Assembly (NCBI RefSeq): GCF_020181035.1
Contig: NZ_JAIQYY010000036.1
Location: 1 to 39,407, forward strand
Direction: 5' to 3'
DNA from: Streptomyces sp. CoH27
GTDB lineage: Bacteria > Actinomycetota > Actinomycetes > Streptomycetales > Streptomycetaceae
Length of the DNA: 39,407 nt
The notes under the pieces: generated by a model
What the model saw: only the letters and a program-made list of their open reading frames with translations
Databases searched by the model: none
Told to the model about the DNA's origin: nothing
Shown: piece after piece, positions 16,758-24,663 of the stretch
How positions within the stretch are numbered: the stretch's first letter is position 1
Layout: each line of letters opens with the position of its first letter
Program-made: the position numbers and the translations under genes

Positions 16758-17669
16758 TCACGGCTCCACCGAGGTTGCCGTCGGTCCCTCGACGGGGATG
16801 TCCAGCCGGCCGGCCACGGTGGTGAGAGCCGTTCCCAGGGGGAGGGCGACCCGGGTGACCGCGTGCCGGTCGCCCCGGGTCGGGTCCCGGTTGACGATCA
16901 ACACCGGCTTTCCGGCCTGGGCCGCCTGACGGACGAACCGGAGCCCGGACATCACCGTCAGTGAAGAGCCCAGCACCAACAGTGAGGACGCTTCCCGGAC
17001 CAGCTCGCGACAGTACTCAACCCGCCGTGACGGAACGGCTTCGCCGAAGAACACCACGTCCGGTTTGAGGATGCCTCCGCAAATCGAGCAGGGCACCACG
17101 CGGAAGTCCCCGACCTGTTCGTCGGTGAGGTCGGCGTCACCGTCCGGGTTGATTCCGCCGGCCACCGGCTCGAAGCCGGCATTGGTCTCCTCCAGCCGTC
17201 GGGCGAGTTCACGGCGCGGGCTGAAGGCGCCGCAGGAAAGGCAGACGACCCGGTCCAGGCTTCCGTGGAGCTCCACGACTCCCTTGCTGCCTGAGGCCTG
17301 GTGCAGGCCGTCGACGTTCTGGGTGATCACGCCCGAGAGCAGGCCGTGCCGCCCGAACGCGGCCACGGCACGGTGCCCGGCGTTGGGGCGGGCCCGGCCG
17401 AAGGTCCGCCAGCCGAGGTGGCTGCGTGCCCAGTACCGGCGCCGGGCCTGGGCGCTTCCGATGAAGTCCTGGTAGGTCATAGGGGTGTGCCGGCTCAGGC
17501 TCCCACCCTCGCCCCGGTAGTCAGGGATGCCCGACTCCGTGGAGATGCCCGCCCCGCTGAGCACCAGCACACCGCCGCTGCTCAGCACGTTGGCGACCGG
17601 CGCCAGATCGGTGGTGCCCGGCGGCAACTCCTCGGTAGGGGTCCAGCTCAGAGTGGGACGCATGCGCAT
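16758..17669 (-). CDS. Sirtuin, NAD-dependent protein deacylase (Sir2)
   Basis: A 303-residue sirtuin. It has the NAD-binding GAGISTESGIPDYR motif near residues 39-52, the TQNVDGLH core and the catalytic HG (ELHGSL). A structural zinc site has two Cys pairs (CLSC and CSIC), the second followed by GGILKPDVVFFGE. The GSSLTVMSGL and IVNRDPT blocks close the Rossmann fold. All catalytic residues are present. It removes acyl groups from protein lysines using NAD. Starts at 17669 and 17663 (both ATG) are possible. It is transcribed alone. Confidence 0.95.
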   Translation of the reverse strand: MRMRPTLSWTPTEELPPGTTDLAPVANVLSSGGVLVLSGAGISTESGIPDYRGEGGSLSRHTPMTYQDFIGSAQARRRYWARSHLGWRTFGRARPNAGHRAVAAFGRHGLLSGVITQNVDGLHQASGSKGVVELHGSLDRVVCLSCGAFSPRRELARRLEETNAGFEPVAGGINPDGDADLTDEQVGDFRVVPCSICGGILKPDVVFFGEAVPSRRVEYCRELVREASSLLVLGSSLTVMSGLRFVRQAAQAGKPVLIVNRDPTRGDRHAVTRVALPLGTALTTVAGRLDIPVEGPTATSVEP

Positions 17670-17836
17670 GCCGCCAGGGTACGGAACATCGCGCCGTCAG
17701 TTGCTCTCGCCGATCCCCGGGATGGGGCACCGTGCCGATGTGCCGAGCTGGTCTCCGTGGCCTCTCCTGACGTGGCCCGTTGCCGGACAGGTGGTGCGGA
17801 AGAGTGCTGCTGCTCTCCGGGCGACCGGGCGGTGGT

Positions 17837-17992
17837 CTACCAGTAGTGGCGGCGGCCGCCGACAGCGCGGCCGGCGGAGCCGAGGAGGAACAGGACGGCT
17901 CCGATGACGAGCAGAATGACGCCGATCGTCCACAGGATGCCGATGTGCAGGACGAATCCGACGATGAGCAGGATGACGCCAAGCGCGATCAC
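17837..17992 (-). CDS. DUF6131-like mini membrane protein
   Basis: A 51-residue protein made of two membrane helices (IALGVILLIVGFVLHIGILWTIGVILLVIG region) and a short Gly/Arg/His tail ending GRRHYW. This is the classic look of the DUF6131 family that is widespread in actinobacteria; its role is unknown, and stress or envelope roles are only guessed from neighbours. The GTG start overlaps the stop of the preceding 64-residue gene as GTGA, so translation is coupled. Confidence 0.75.
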   Translation of the reverse strand: MIALGVILLIVGFVLHIGILWTIGVILLVIGAVLFLLGSAGRAVGGRRHYW

Positions 17993-18183
17993 GGCGCTCT
18001 TCTTTCTCTCTGGCCGGAGTACGGCCGCTGATGGCGAGGCAGGCCTGCGGTCATCGCCTCGGCTCTGCCTTCGTCGTGGTTCGCAGGTGGGTTCTTCGGG
18101 TGATGAGCAGGCGGTTGAGGCTTTGCGAGGTCCTCTGTGGACAGGCCGCTGTCAGGTGTGTGCGATATGTCGTCGCGTTGCAT
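17989..18183 (-). CDS. Small hydrophilic protein, middle gene of operon
   Basis: A 64-residue Pro/His/Arg-rich protein with the segment GLSTEDLAKP near residues 13-22, which resembles the start of longer streptomycete proteins found next to the 185-residue membrane protein type upstream. Those continue into a second helical domain, so this copy may be truncated or a short version. An excellent ribosome site (AGAGGAG) precedes the ATG, and the stop overlaps the next gene, which argues that it is translated. No function is known. Confidence 0.55.
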   Translation of the reverse strand: MQRDDISHTPDSGLSTEDLAKPQPPAHHPKNPPANHDEGRAEAMTAGLPRHQRPYSGQRERRAP

Positions 18184-18221
18184 GTCTCCTCTGCGTCCGG
18201 TCGGTTCCGGCTGTCCGTACG

Positions 18222-18779
18222 TCAGGCCGGGGCGTGGCGGGTCTGGCCGCCGTCGGAGAGAAGTTCGTCGAACAGTGCCCGGTAGTGCACCATGGCGTTG
18301 CGCAGCTGTTCGGTGGTGGCCTTGTGACTCACACCGAGCGTGTCGATCTCGTGGGCGGCCCGGTAGTGGTCGAGGGCGCGGCTGTGCTCCACAGAAAGAT
18401 CCTTGAGCTGCTGGTCGTAGCTCTCGGTGGGGTAGCCCCGGTCCTGCATCAGTGAGGTCACCAGCCGGTCCGCGTCGTGTACGGCGTCCTCCGGCCGGTC
18501 CACGAACTCGTGCTGCACGTTGTCCCAGTCCCGGCTGTAGCGCTCGCGGAGACGGTCGGGCAGGGGCTTGATGTCGAGCTTGTCGTGCCGCTTCTCGCGT
18601 GCGCTGAGCTCGCGCTCGGCGGCGAGTCGGCTGTCGGCGCCCTCGACCGTGCGTTCGTACTCCGGACCGTAGCGCTCACGCAGGGAGCGGTGTCGTGCGA
18701 TGAGGGCCAGGCCTGCGGCGATCAGTATGACGACAATCGCGACGGGGATGACGATCGCCAGAAGCGTGCCGGTGGACAT
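18222..18779 (-). CDS. Membrane-anchored helical protein of unknown function
   Basis: 185 residues. One N-terminal membrane helix (residues 4-27), then a soluble, highly charged helical domain. The segment RYSRDWDNVQHEFVDRPEDAV-DADRLV is typical of a common streptomycete protein type. The last helices (about 130-175) look like a coiled-coil bundle. Topology predicts the domain in the cytoplasm. It is the first gene of a minus-strand operon with the 64- and 51-residue proteins; the gap to the next start is 38 bp. Such genes often sit with stress-response operons, but no function is established. Confidence 0.75.
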   Translation of the reverse strand: MSTGTLLAIVIPVAIVVILIAAGLALIARHRSLRERYGPEYERTVEGADSRLAAERELSAREKRHDKLDIKPLPDRLRERYSRDWDNVQHEFVDRPEDAVHDADRLVTSLMQDRGYPTESYDQQLKDLSVEHSRALDHYRAAHEIDTLGVSHKATTEQLRNAMVHYRALFDELLSDGGQTRHAPA

Positions 18780-19257
18780 CGGACCGACCTCCTACTAGAT
18801 ATCCAATATTTTCCGTGTTCCCGTTTTGCGGAAATAACTCCTGTTTGAAGGAAAAGCGGGTTCCCTCAATACCGCCGTGACCAACCACGTCCGCGTGCTG
18901 GCGGCATCGTCGCGCCGCCCAGGAGATCATCGCGGCAAGATCCTGCGCCATCCGGCCGAGGCCGGCCTGACGGTGGCGTCCCTTGTGCCGATGCTGCTCA
19001 GGGACGAGGACGGGCGCCAGGCGCGGGCGGCCACGACCGCTCCCGTCCGTGAGGGGCAGTCCCGCAGTTTCCCGTTGACGACGGCCGCCACCCGCCTCGC
19101 CGATGTCGTTCTGGCCCCGGACCATCGCCGGGAGCCGTCGGACAGTCTCGGATGAAGTCTGTGGCGCGGCACCGAGGATCCGTGCGCTGCGGCTTCTCGC
19201 CCGCTCTCACAGCTCACCTCTCGGTGGCGTCGACCTCCCGCATGCGGACGCAGTACA
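18780..19257. other. Unassigned stretch before the malic enzyme relic
   Basis: The first 70 bp is A/T-richer (ATATCCAATATTTTCC) and is the likely promoter region for the membrane-protein operon. From 18877 a plus-strand frame runs about 92 codons without resembling any family I know. It may include eroded upstream sequence of the malic enzyme relic or be non-coding. Confidence 0.35.
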
Positions 19258-19579
19258 CCCATCGTCTACGACCCCACGGTGGGGCAGGCGATCAAGCGGT
19301 ACAGCCACACGTACCAGCGTCCCCGCGGGGTGGATCTGCGGTGGACGAGCCGCAGGCCGTACGGCCCGCATTCGAGGCGCTCGGCCTCGGTCCGGCCGAT
19401 GCCGACCTGGTGGTGGCCACCAACGCCGAGCAGATCGCCGAGCCAGACGCTGCTCACCGACCCGCTGTACGTGGCCAACCAGCACCAGCAGGGCGCGCGG
19501 GGACGAGCACGGCGCGTTCGTCGCCGCATACGTGGACACCGTACGGGACCTGTTCCCGCGCGCGTGTGCCAGTCCCTGA
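19258..19579 (+). pseudogene. NAD-malic enzyme relic, several frameshifts
   Basis: Pieces of malic enzyme occur in correct order but in different frames. First, PIVYDPTVGQAIKRYSHTYQ and RPRGV (from 19258), matching the conserved PIVYTPTVGEA...RYS signature. Second, DEPQAVRPAFEALGLG through DLVVATNAEQI (about 19337-19430), the region that normally leads into an ILGIGDWG motif. Third, TDPLYVANQHQQ (about 19450-19490). Fourth, HGAFVAAYVDTVRDLFPRA (about 19500-19570). The catalytic Lys region, the NAD domain and parts between pieces are missing, so the gene is dead. It ends 8 bp before the convergent FG-GAP gene stop. Confidence 0.75.
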
Positions 19580-19586
19580 GAGGGTG

Positions 19587-20501
19587 TCAGAAGAGGTCGC
19601 GGTACTGGTTGAAGCCGGTGCCGATCCTGACTCGGGACCTGAAAGGCGCGGCCGCCTTGCCCGTCCCCCTGTACAGCCACAGGTTGCCCTTGGGGTCGCG
19701 GGCGAGCAGGTCGCTGTGGCCGTCGCCGTCCACGTCACCCGTGGCCACCAGCCTATTGAACTGGTTCCAGCCGGGACCCGCTTTCACGGGGGGCGCGAAC
19801 GGCTTCCGCAGATCGCCCGTGCCCTTGTAGAGCCACAGGACACCCTGCTTGTCGCGGGCTACGATGTCCGGCTTGCCGTCGCCGGTCAGATCGCCCTGGC
19901 CGGTGATCTGGGTGAACCGGTTCCAGCCGAGGCCGACTTCGACGCGCGGTGCCAGCGAGCCGTCCGCCTTGGTCTGGAAGCGCCAGAGGACGCCCCGACT
20001 GTCGCGGGCCAGCAGGTCGGGGTGCCTGGCGCCGCCCAGCGTGCCGGGGGAGAAGACGACGTTGTACCGACCCCAGCCGCCGGCCACCTTCTTGAGGCGC
20101 CCGTTGCGCCAGAGATTCAGCGTGCCGTCGTCCATGACGTGGTACGCGCCGTCCTGATAGCCGGTCAGATCGGGGTCGATCGACACCCCGTACCTGAAGT
20201 GCGGCCAGACGTAGGCACCCGACCGGTCGTCGAAGCCGCCCTTCCCGTCGGGCATATAGGCGTACATCTGGCCCGACGGCAGGATCCCGGAGAGGAAGAA
20301 GAACGGCGCGGCCGGGGTGGGCTTGTGCTGCCCGCCCGCTGCGGCGCTCCGGGCGACGTTCTTAGCCGGACCGGTCGTCGCAGGGGTGTCGGCCAGAGCG
20401 GTGCCGGCAGTGGCGCCGACCAGGGCGACGGCGATCGCCGAGGTGACGAGACGCGACAGGGCGCGTACACGCCGGGAAGACTGGGCCACGTATGACTCCA
20501 T
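19587..20501 (-). CDS. Secreted FG-GAP/VCBS-repeat protein
   Basis: 304 residues. A long signal peptide (residues 1-38, core LVTSAIAVALVGATAGTALA) is followed by a linker and then a beta-propeller built of FG-GAP-type repeats of about 45 residues. The repeats carry calcium-loop motifs DLTGDGKPD and DVDGDGHSD and recurring phrases DLLARD and LWLYKGTG/LWLYRGTG. At least four blades are visible (about 110-304), and the last one ends abruptly at YRDLF, as is usual for these proteins. It is extracellular. Roles range from carbohydrate or protein binding to enzyme appendage; no catalytic domain is present here. The ATG at 20501 is chosen because it gives the proper signal peptide. Confidence 0.85.
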   Translation of the reverse strand: MESYVAQSSRRVRALSRLVTSAIAVALVGATAGTALADTPATTGPAKNVARSAAAGGQHKPTPAAPFFFLSGILPSGQMYAYMPDGKGGFDDRSGAYVWPHFRYGVSIDPDLTGYQDGAYHVMDDGTLNLWRNGRLKKVAGGWGRYNVVFSPGTLGGARHPDLLARDSRGVLWRFQTKADGSLAPRVEVGLGWNRFTQITGQGDLTGDGKPDIVARDKQGVLWLYKGTGDLRKPFAPPVKAGPGWNQFNRLVATGDVDGDGHSDLLARDPKGNLWLYRGTGKAAAPFRSRVRIGTGFNQYRDLF

Positions 20502-21128
20502 GAGGTATGCGGAATCAGCCGGTGCGCTCTGCATAGGTGTGGAGAGCACCCGCACCACTGTCCGGATCTTTGCACACCTGACCCAGTGGTATTGCGGTTG
20601 GGGTTCGGAATGCGAAATTCCGCCCAGACGGCACTGCGGAAGGGCCACAACTGCCTATGAATTGCGGCCCTTGTGCTGTGGCCGGAAAGGCCTCAGCGGG
20701 TCGCTTCTGCTGCTGGTGCAGCGGCACCCCGACCGGCGTTTCCGGTGCCGATACTGAGCCTCCTCCGGCTGAGTGAACCCCGCCCCCGGTGCCCGAACCG
20801 CTCGCGGAACTCCGTTTCGCCGAATCGACAGCCAGGCCAACATGAACACCGGGAACAGCCATGCCTTCCGCCGGCTGTTCCCGGGGCGCCGAGCCGGGCA
20901 TCCGCTCCATGTCGGTGGGCCGGGGCCGGTATCGGCTCGTTGCCTGATCGGTGGTCGGTGATCTGTCGGTGATCAGTCGACGGCTGCCGGGACATTGGAG
21001 CTGGTTGGCGTCGGCGATCAACGGCACCGGCCACCAGCATCGCACCGTCCCGACGTACTGGAACGGCGCTCCCGGAGTGTCGTGCCGACTGTTCACCCAG
21101 CGGTCCACGATCAGGAAGGAAGCCCCCT
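20502..21128. other. Long intergenic stretch, no gene assigned
   Basis: About 625 bp between the FG-GAP gene start and the truncated monooxygenase. The part next to 20501 should be the FG-GAP promoter. A tandem duplication of GTCGGTGATC occurs at about 20953-20977 (GTCGGTGATCtGTCGGTGATCaG). Frames on both strands are low-quality. A minus frame around 20840 has a short hydrophobic stretch (VFMLAWLSI) but no family match. Confidence 0.35.
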
Positions 21129-21317
21129 ATGACCACTGACGTCACGATCACCGGCGCCGGGCTCGGCGGCCTCACGCTCGCCCGCGTCCTGCACGTCCAC
21201 GGAATACCGACCACGGTCTATGAGGCGGAGCCCACTCCGGCTGCGCGGTCGCAGAGCGGGATGCTCAGCATCCACGCCTGCAACGGACAACTCGCCCCAA
21301 CACACCTCACGTTCTGA
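21129..21317 (+). pseudogene. FAD-dependent monooxygenase, N-terminal relic
   Basis: 62 codons with a good ribosome site (AGGAAGGAAG) and ATG. It encodes the ADP-binding start of a PHBH-type flavin monooxygenase: GAGLGGLTLARVLHVHGI, the acidic strand end TVYEAE, then a segment like the usual GGML-DIH-NGQLA with SGMLSIHACNGQLA. The match breaks right after this at ATHLTF and stop; the substrate and second FAD-binding (GD) motifs are absent. Some 25 bp further starts a transposase fragment, so insertion or recombination of an ISL3-type element probably removed the rest. Confidence 0.75.
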
Positions 21318-21342
21318 TCAACAGGATCAGTGAGAAGGATCG

Positions 21343-21513
21343 ATGAGTCACAAGAGCAGCGCCACGGCATGGTCACCCGCGTGTGGCGCGACGGCGACAG
21401 GCGCCAGCCTCATCCTGCCCTCGATCTCCGGCGCCGTCGAAGGACGCGTCCACCGGAGCAGGATGGTCAAGCGCGAGATGTACGGCCGCGCGGGCTTCGA
21501 ACTCCTCCGCTGA
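21343..21513 (+). mobile_element. ISL3-family transposase, C-terminal fragment
   Basis: A 56-codon frame whose last 30 residues, AVEGRVHRSRMVKREMYGRAGFELLR, match the end of ISL3-type transposases (usual pattern VEG-VN-IK-IKRQMYGRAGF-LLRKR). The stop follows directly after LLR. The catalytic Asp/Glu region is absent. The N-terminal half of this frame does not look like transposase, so the true fragment is about 21420-21513. Confidence 0.6.
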
Positions 21514-21523
21514 AGTTCACCGG

Positions 21524-21658
21524 TCAGCGGAACCTGTCCGTCGCCTCGGGCCGGGGCTCCATGCCCGAGTCGTCGTCCACCTGGTCTTCCTTGTACCAGC
21601 CACGTCGGTCGAGCCAGGTCTGCCGCCGCTCGGTAAAGCTGGGTGAGTCAAGAACCAT
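21524..21658 (-). CDS. Short hypothetical frame, possible gene remnant
   Basis: 44 codons from an ATG at 21658 with coding-like composition: TERRQTWLDRRGWYKEDQ then a strongly acidic segment and a final DRFR before TGA. It looks like the genuine C-terminal end of a soluble protein, but there is no match I can name and no convincing ribosome site. Probably the 3' remnant of a gene destroyed by the mobile-element activity here. Confidence 0.3.
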   Translation of the reverse strand: MVLDSPSFTERRQTWLDRRGWYKEDQVDDDSGMEPRPEATDRFR

Positions 21659-21725
21659 GCTGTGGAGGAGTCCCCACCGTCGATCGCGTTCGGCTCGAAG
21701 AGTAGGACGGTGCCGTCGGCGCTTC

Positions 21726-21748
21726 GATGGTCACTCAACGTGACCATC
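21726..21748. repeat. 9-bp perfect inverted repeat
   Basis: GATGGTCAC (21726-21734), 5-base spacer, GTGACCATC (21740-21748). It lies only 10 bp left of a much longer palindrome and shares its unusual position among gene fragments. It could be an operator or a transposon subterminal site. Confidence 0.55.
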
Positions 21749-21758
21749 TCACAGAAGT

Positions 21759-21808
21759 GATGCTGTTGGCGATATTCACTCCATCGAGTGAATATCGCCA
21801 ACAGCATC
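21759..21808. repeat. 22-bp perfect palindrome, possible abutted IS ends
   Basis: Arms of 22 bp (21759-21780, starting GATGCTGTTGGCGATATTC, and its exact complement 21787-21808) are separated by six bases. The sequence is clearly A/T-richer than its surroundings. No mismatch in either arm suggests recent origin or selection. Two inverted ends separated by a few bases are what the junction of an excised or circularised insertion sequence looks like. A terminator or regulatory cruciform is the alternative. Confidence 0.7.
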
Positions 21809-22364
21809 CAAAAGCTGAGCCCGAACCGATTGGAGTGAACGAAGCCATTGCGGGATGTCTCCGAGGCCATCGAGTCGGGCAGGTCGGGGCGGATGGTCAC
21901 GGCGGCCGGGCCGGGGACAGTGTCGACCACCTCGTGGGCAACGGGTCAGTAATGGCTGGGCTCGTACTCCAGGACGGCGATCGTAGTCGGCCAGGAGCAG
22001 GCGGCAGGCGAAGGTGACGGCACCGCCCGGGGCGCGGGCTCCGTCGAAACGTGCGATGCGGCGGGCGGGATCGCCGTCGTGGATGACGCCCTGGCACAGA
22101 GCATGCAGGTCCTGCCCGGCGCACACGTGCAGCATCACCGTCCGTTGCACCGCACGTGGCCCTACACCGGATCAGTCAGGGCCTGGACCCGGCCCAGCTC
22201 GCGGAGCTGCTCGGTGATCCGGCAGCGGGAGGCGCGGTCGATGCGGGGGTAGACGCCTGCCTGCCGGCGACCGGGAAAGTCGCGGGCGAGGCGTATGGTC
22301 GGCCGGTGGCCTTCGCGAGGGTGGGTCGTGGCGGGCGGATCACCCGCACCCGAGGCCGAGGAGG
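21809..22364. other. Decayed coding stretch, mainly minus strand
   Basis: Several minus-strand pieces have coding-like composition but in changing frames: VYPRIDRASRCRITEQLRE ending in a TAG near 22160, RRIARFDGARAPGGAVTFAC through LLLADYD (about 21990-22070), and a tail reading AVLEYEPSHY before TGA near 21950. None can be joined into one frame and I recognise no family. This looks like one or two small genes worn down by frameshifts. Confidence 0.35.
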
Positions 22365-22913
22365 TCAGCCGTTGGTGGCTCTGTCCTCCGGGCCGGCCGC
22401 GTCCCCGATGGCGACGCGCAGGTCGTGCATGCCTTGCAGGACGTCGATGAGGGCTTCCTCCGCCCCGCTCAGAGCATGTCGCGTTCCCTGCGCATCGCCG
22501 CGCTCAGCATGCAGCTGGGCGCCGAGCGTGTACACCGCTGTCATCACGGCGCCGAAAGCGGCCTCCCGGCCGGGGGGCAGTTCTTGCGCCTCGGGTTGGG
22601 AGATCTGCACCGCGGCGCGCTGCAGCCGGTTCGTCACGACGTTGACCGCGAGACCGGGATCCGCTCCCACCTGTTCATCCCAGCCGAGCAATGTCTCAAG
22701 GACGTCCTCGATCTCCGCTTCCTCGGTCAGCCGGGTCGCGGCGGTGATCTCAAGCTCCGTCTTCGCCAGAAGACTGCCCAGCAGCCGCAGGCGGTCTTCT
22801 TCCTGCGGCCCCGAGGGCCGCTTCTTGGTGTCTGCCACCGGCTCGGCACCCAGAGCAGCCAGCGCTGCATAGATCTGCTCAGCACTCACCGGGCTCCCGT
22901 TACTGTTGCTCAC
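22365..22913 (-). CDS. Hypothetical helical protein, start uncertain
   Basis: A 182-residue, mostly alpha-helical acidic protein from a GTG at 22913. Helical stretches include EEDRLRLLGSLLAKTELEIT (about 45-65), EEAEIEDVLETLLGWDEQV (70-90) and a C-terminal FGAVMTAVYTLGAQLHAERG to EEALIDVLQGMHDLRVAIG bundle. No motif or membrane segment, and no family recognised. The same frame stays coding-like upstream to about 23050 (GLLGSAGISDLFDLLGQALV), while a ribosome site and ATG (23082) lie in another frame, so the gene may be longer and frameshifted. The divergent deacetylase gene begins at 23194. Confidence 0.5.
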   Translation of the reverse strand: MSNSNGSPVSAEQIYAALAALGAEPVADTKKRPSGPQEEDRLRLLGSLLAKTELEITAATRLTEEAEIEDVLETLLGWDEQVGADPGLAVNVVTNRLQRAAVQISQPEAQELPPGREAAFGAVMTAVYTLGAQLHAERGDAQGTRHALSGAEEALIDVLQGMHDLRVAIGDAAGPEDRATNG

Positions 22914-23193
22914 GCATTCAGCTTCACTCAGCGAAGGCGGACCCGCCCGCCCAGACACCTTCCAGTCCCCGTCGACTTCCACCACCCGGACCAGCGCCTG
23001 GCCGAGCAGATCGAAAAGGTCGCTGATGCCTGCTGACCCCAGCAGCCCGAGCCGGTGCTGCTTCGCTGTCGGCCATGTGGCCGGCCGTCCCGGCTCCTTT
23101 GGAAAGGAACGCCCGTGTTCCGTGCCTCCCGCTCGCCGGTGCCGCCATGGGCATATCTTCAAGGAACTGCGTCGATTGTCCGATGACGGGGGC

Positions 23194-24123
23194 ATGGAAT
23201 CACGTGGTCGGGCCGCGCTGGGCCGTGTCGTATCCCGCCGTCTGCTCCTTGCCTCCGCTGCGCAGTACACGGTCCTGCGGGCGGTGCGGTCCGAGGTTCC
23301 GCCGAAGCCGGCTACAGCGGCATCGCCATCGTCAGGTGTGACGGCCGGCGATGCGGGGCTGGTGTCCTTTTTCGGGTCGGAGAACCGTGTGATCCGTACG
23401 CGGGAGCGGGTTGTCGCGGTGACGTTCAACGCGGCGTGGAACGATGCCGGACTGGACCGGATCCTCGGTGAGCTGGCCCGCCGGCACGCGCCTGCCACCT
23501 TCTTCCTGACCGGCGATTTCGCCGACCGCTACCCCCGGGTGGTGAAGCGGATCGCGGCCGGGGGGCATGGGTTGGGCAACCAATCCTACAGCCACCCCTA
23601 CTTCAAAGACCTGACCGTCCCGGGGAGGGTCTGGGAGGTCCGCGCGGCTGAGCGGGCCCTGAGAGCGGCGGGGGCGGGCAGAGCGCTGACCCCGTTCTTT
23701 CGGTTTCCCTACAGCGAGACCAGCCCTGCCCAGGTCAGGGAGGTCAACGCGCTCGGATTCGCGGACATCGAATTCACCACTGACACCAACGGGTGGAAGG
23801 GCACCGGTGGCGGGATGACCGTGATCCGCGCCTTGCGTAGGGCGCTGGACGCCCTGCGGCCGGGGGCGATCCTTCAGATGCACGTCGGCGCGTCAGGGGG
23901 CGGCACCGACGTGATCGATGCCCAGGCTCTGCCGCGGATTCTCGATGCCGTCGTCTCCCGCGGCTACCGGGTGATCGACCTGCGCACGCTGCTCTGCCCT
24001 TCTTCCCTGACCGCATCCCCGTTGCGTGAGACCAGCGAGGTGCTCGCGTTATCGCTGCACGCCGAATGCATCCATACCCGGCACCCTCCTCTGCGTGGCG
24101 AGAGCCGCCGGATACGCGGCTGA
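23194..24123 (+). CDS. Polysaccharide-deacetylase-fold (NodB) protein, altered active site
   Basis: 309 residues, carbohydrate esterase 4 fold. A basic N-terminus and weak hydrophobic stretch (residues 16-26) may be a signal or anchor. The NodB domain spans about 70-265: motif 1 reads VAVTFNAAWND (77-84) instead of TFDDG, motif 2 reads GNQSYSHP (128-135) instead of HSxxH, motif 3 RFPYSE (170-175), motif 4 DTNGWKG and motif 5 ILQMHVG. The TFNAAW form occurs in some relatives, but the Gln in place of the first metal-binding His is unusual, and together two of three usual metal ligands are changed. It may be inactive or use another metal arrangement. About 40 residues beyond the domain (after RTLL) look non-conserved, as if the stop had been lost. 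Confidence 0.75.
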   Translation: MESRGRAALGRVVSRRLLLASAAQYTVLRAVRSEVPPKPATAASPSSGVTAGDAGLVSFFGSENRVIRTRERVVAVTFNAAWNDAGLDRILGELARRHAPATFFLTGDFADRYPRVVKRIAAGGHGLGNQSYSHPYFKDLTVPGRVWEVRAAERALRAAGAGRALTPFFRFPYSETSPAQVREVNALGFADIEFTTDTNGWKGTGGGMTVIRALRRALDALRPGAILQMHVGASGGGTDVIDAQALPRILDAVVSRGYRVIDLRTLLCPSSLTASPLRETSEVLALSLHAECIHTRHPPLRGESRRIRG

Positions 24124-24342
24124 CCCGCCCCGGACCGACGTGCCGACCGGACCGGAACGGGGGCGGCCCGGGGCACCGGCGATGAGCCCGACCACGTGTC
24201 TGGCCGTACAGCGCTCACCCTCGACCACCCGCCGCAGCGCCGCACACTCGTCGACAGCCGGCTCCAGCAGATCAGCCTGGACGCCGGCCTGGCCGGCATG
24301 GAGCAGGCGCTGGAGCGGCTCCACGCCCTGTCCCCGCCCTCG
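24124..24342. other. Short unassigned stretch
   Basis: A plus-strand frame to a TAG at about 24346 contains RRTLVDSRLQQI and GMEQALERLHAL, faintly like the C-terminal coiled coil of a MerR-type regulator, but with no DNA-binding part. The opposite strand is equally open. I do not call a gene. Confidence 0.25.
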
Positions 24343-24663
24343 TCATAGCGCCCGTGGGTAGGAGCAGCAGCTCAACTGCGGGGTCGGACAGGACTGTGCC
24401 CGGACCCACTGCCCGTCCGACGTTTCCAGGCCCCGCGCATCCCGATCGCGGAGAGCGCTGCACCCGCTCCGCGACAGGCTCGCGGCGAGTTCGTCGCCGA
24501 GGAGGACATAAAGCAGTGGTGGAAGGGCTCCTGAAACGGCGTTCTGTCCCTCCGAGTCCGGGCCAGACTGGGGCATCACCTTCAGCACGCGCCGCGACGC
24601 GGACCGGGAGGCGGTGAAGCCATTGGGCAAGTACGGGTCGAGCGCCGAGAACAGCGCCTCCAC
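24343..24663 (-). CDS. Hypothetical protein, uncertain
   Basis: A 106-codon frame from a GTG at 24663. The first half (VEALFSALDPYLPNGF and PPLLYVLLGDELAASL) has good third-position G/C and some hydrophobic patterning; the second half is poorer and Cys-rich. No ribosome site and no family match. It may be real, a remnant or chance. Confidence 0.25.
   Translation of the reverse strand: MEALFSALDPYLPNGFTASRSASRRVLKVMPQSGPDSEGQNAVSGALPPLLYVLLGDELAASLSRSGCSALRDRDARGLETSDGQWVRAQSCPTPQLSCCSYPRAL

Noticed and set aside
19152..20495. 447-codon plus-strand frame
   Set aside because: Mostly antisense to the FG-GAP gene; only its first part overlaps the malic enzyme relic, which is in mixed frames.
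20953..20977. Short tandem GTCGGTGATC repeat as an operator
   Set aside because: Only two copies of ten bases, no dyad and no adjacent regulator gene; listed only as an observation.
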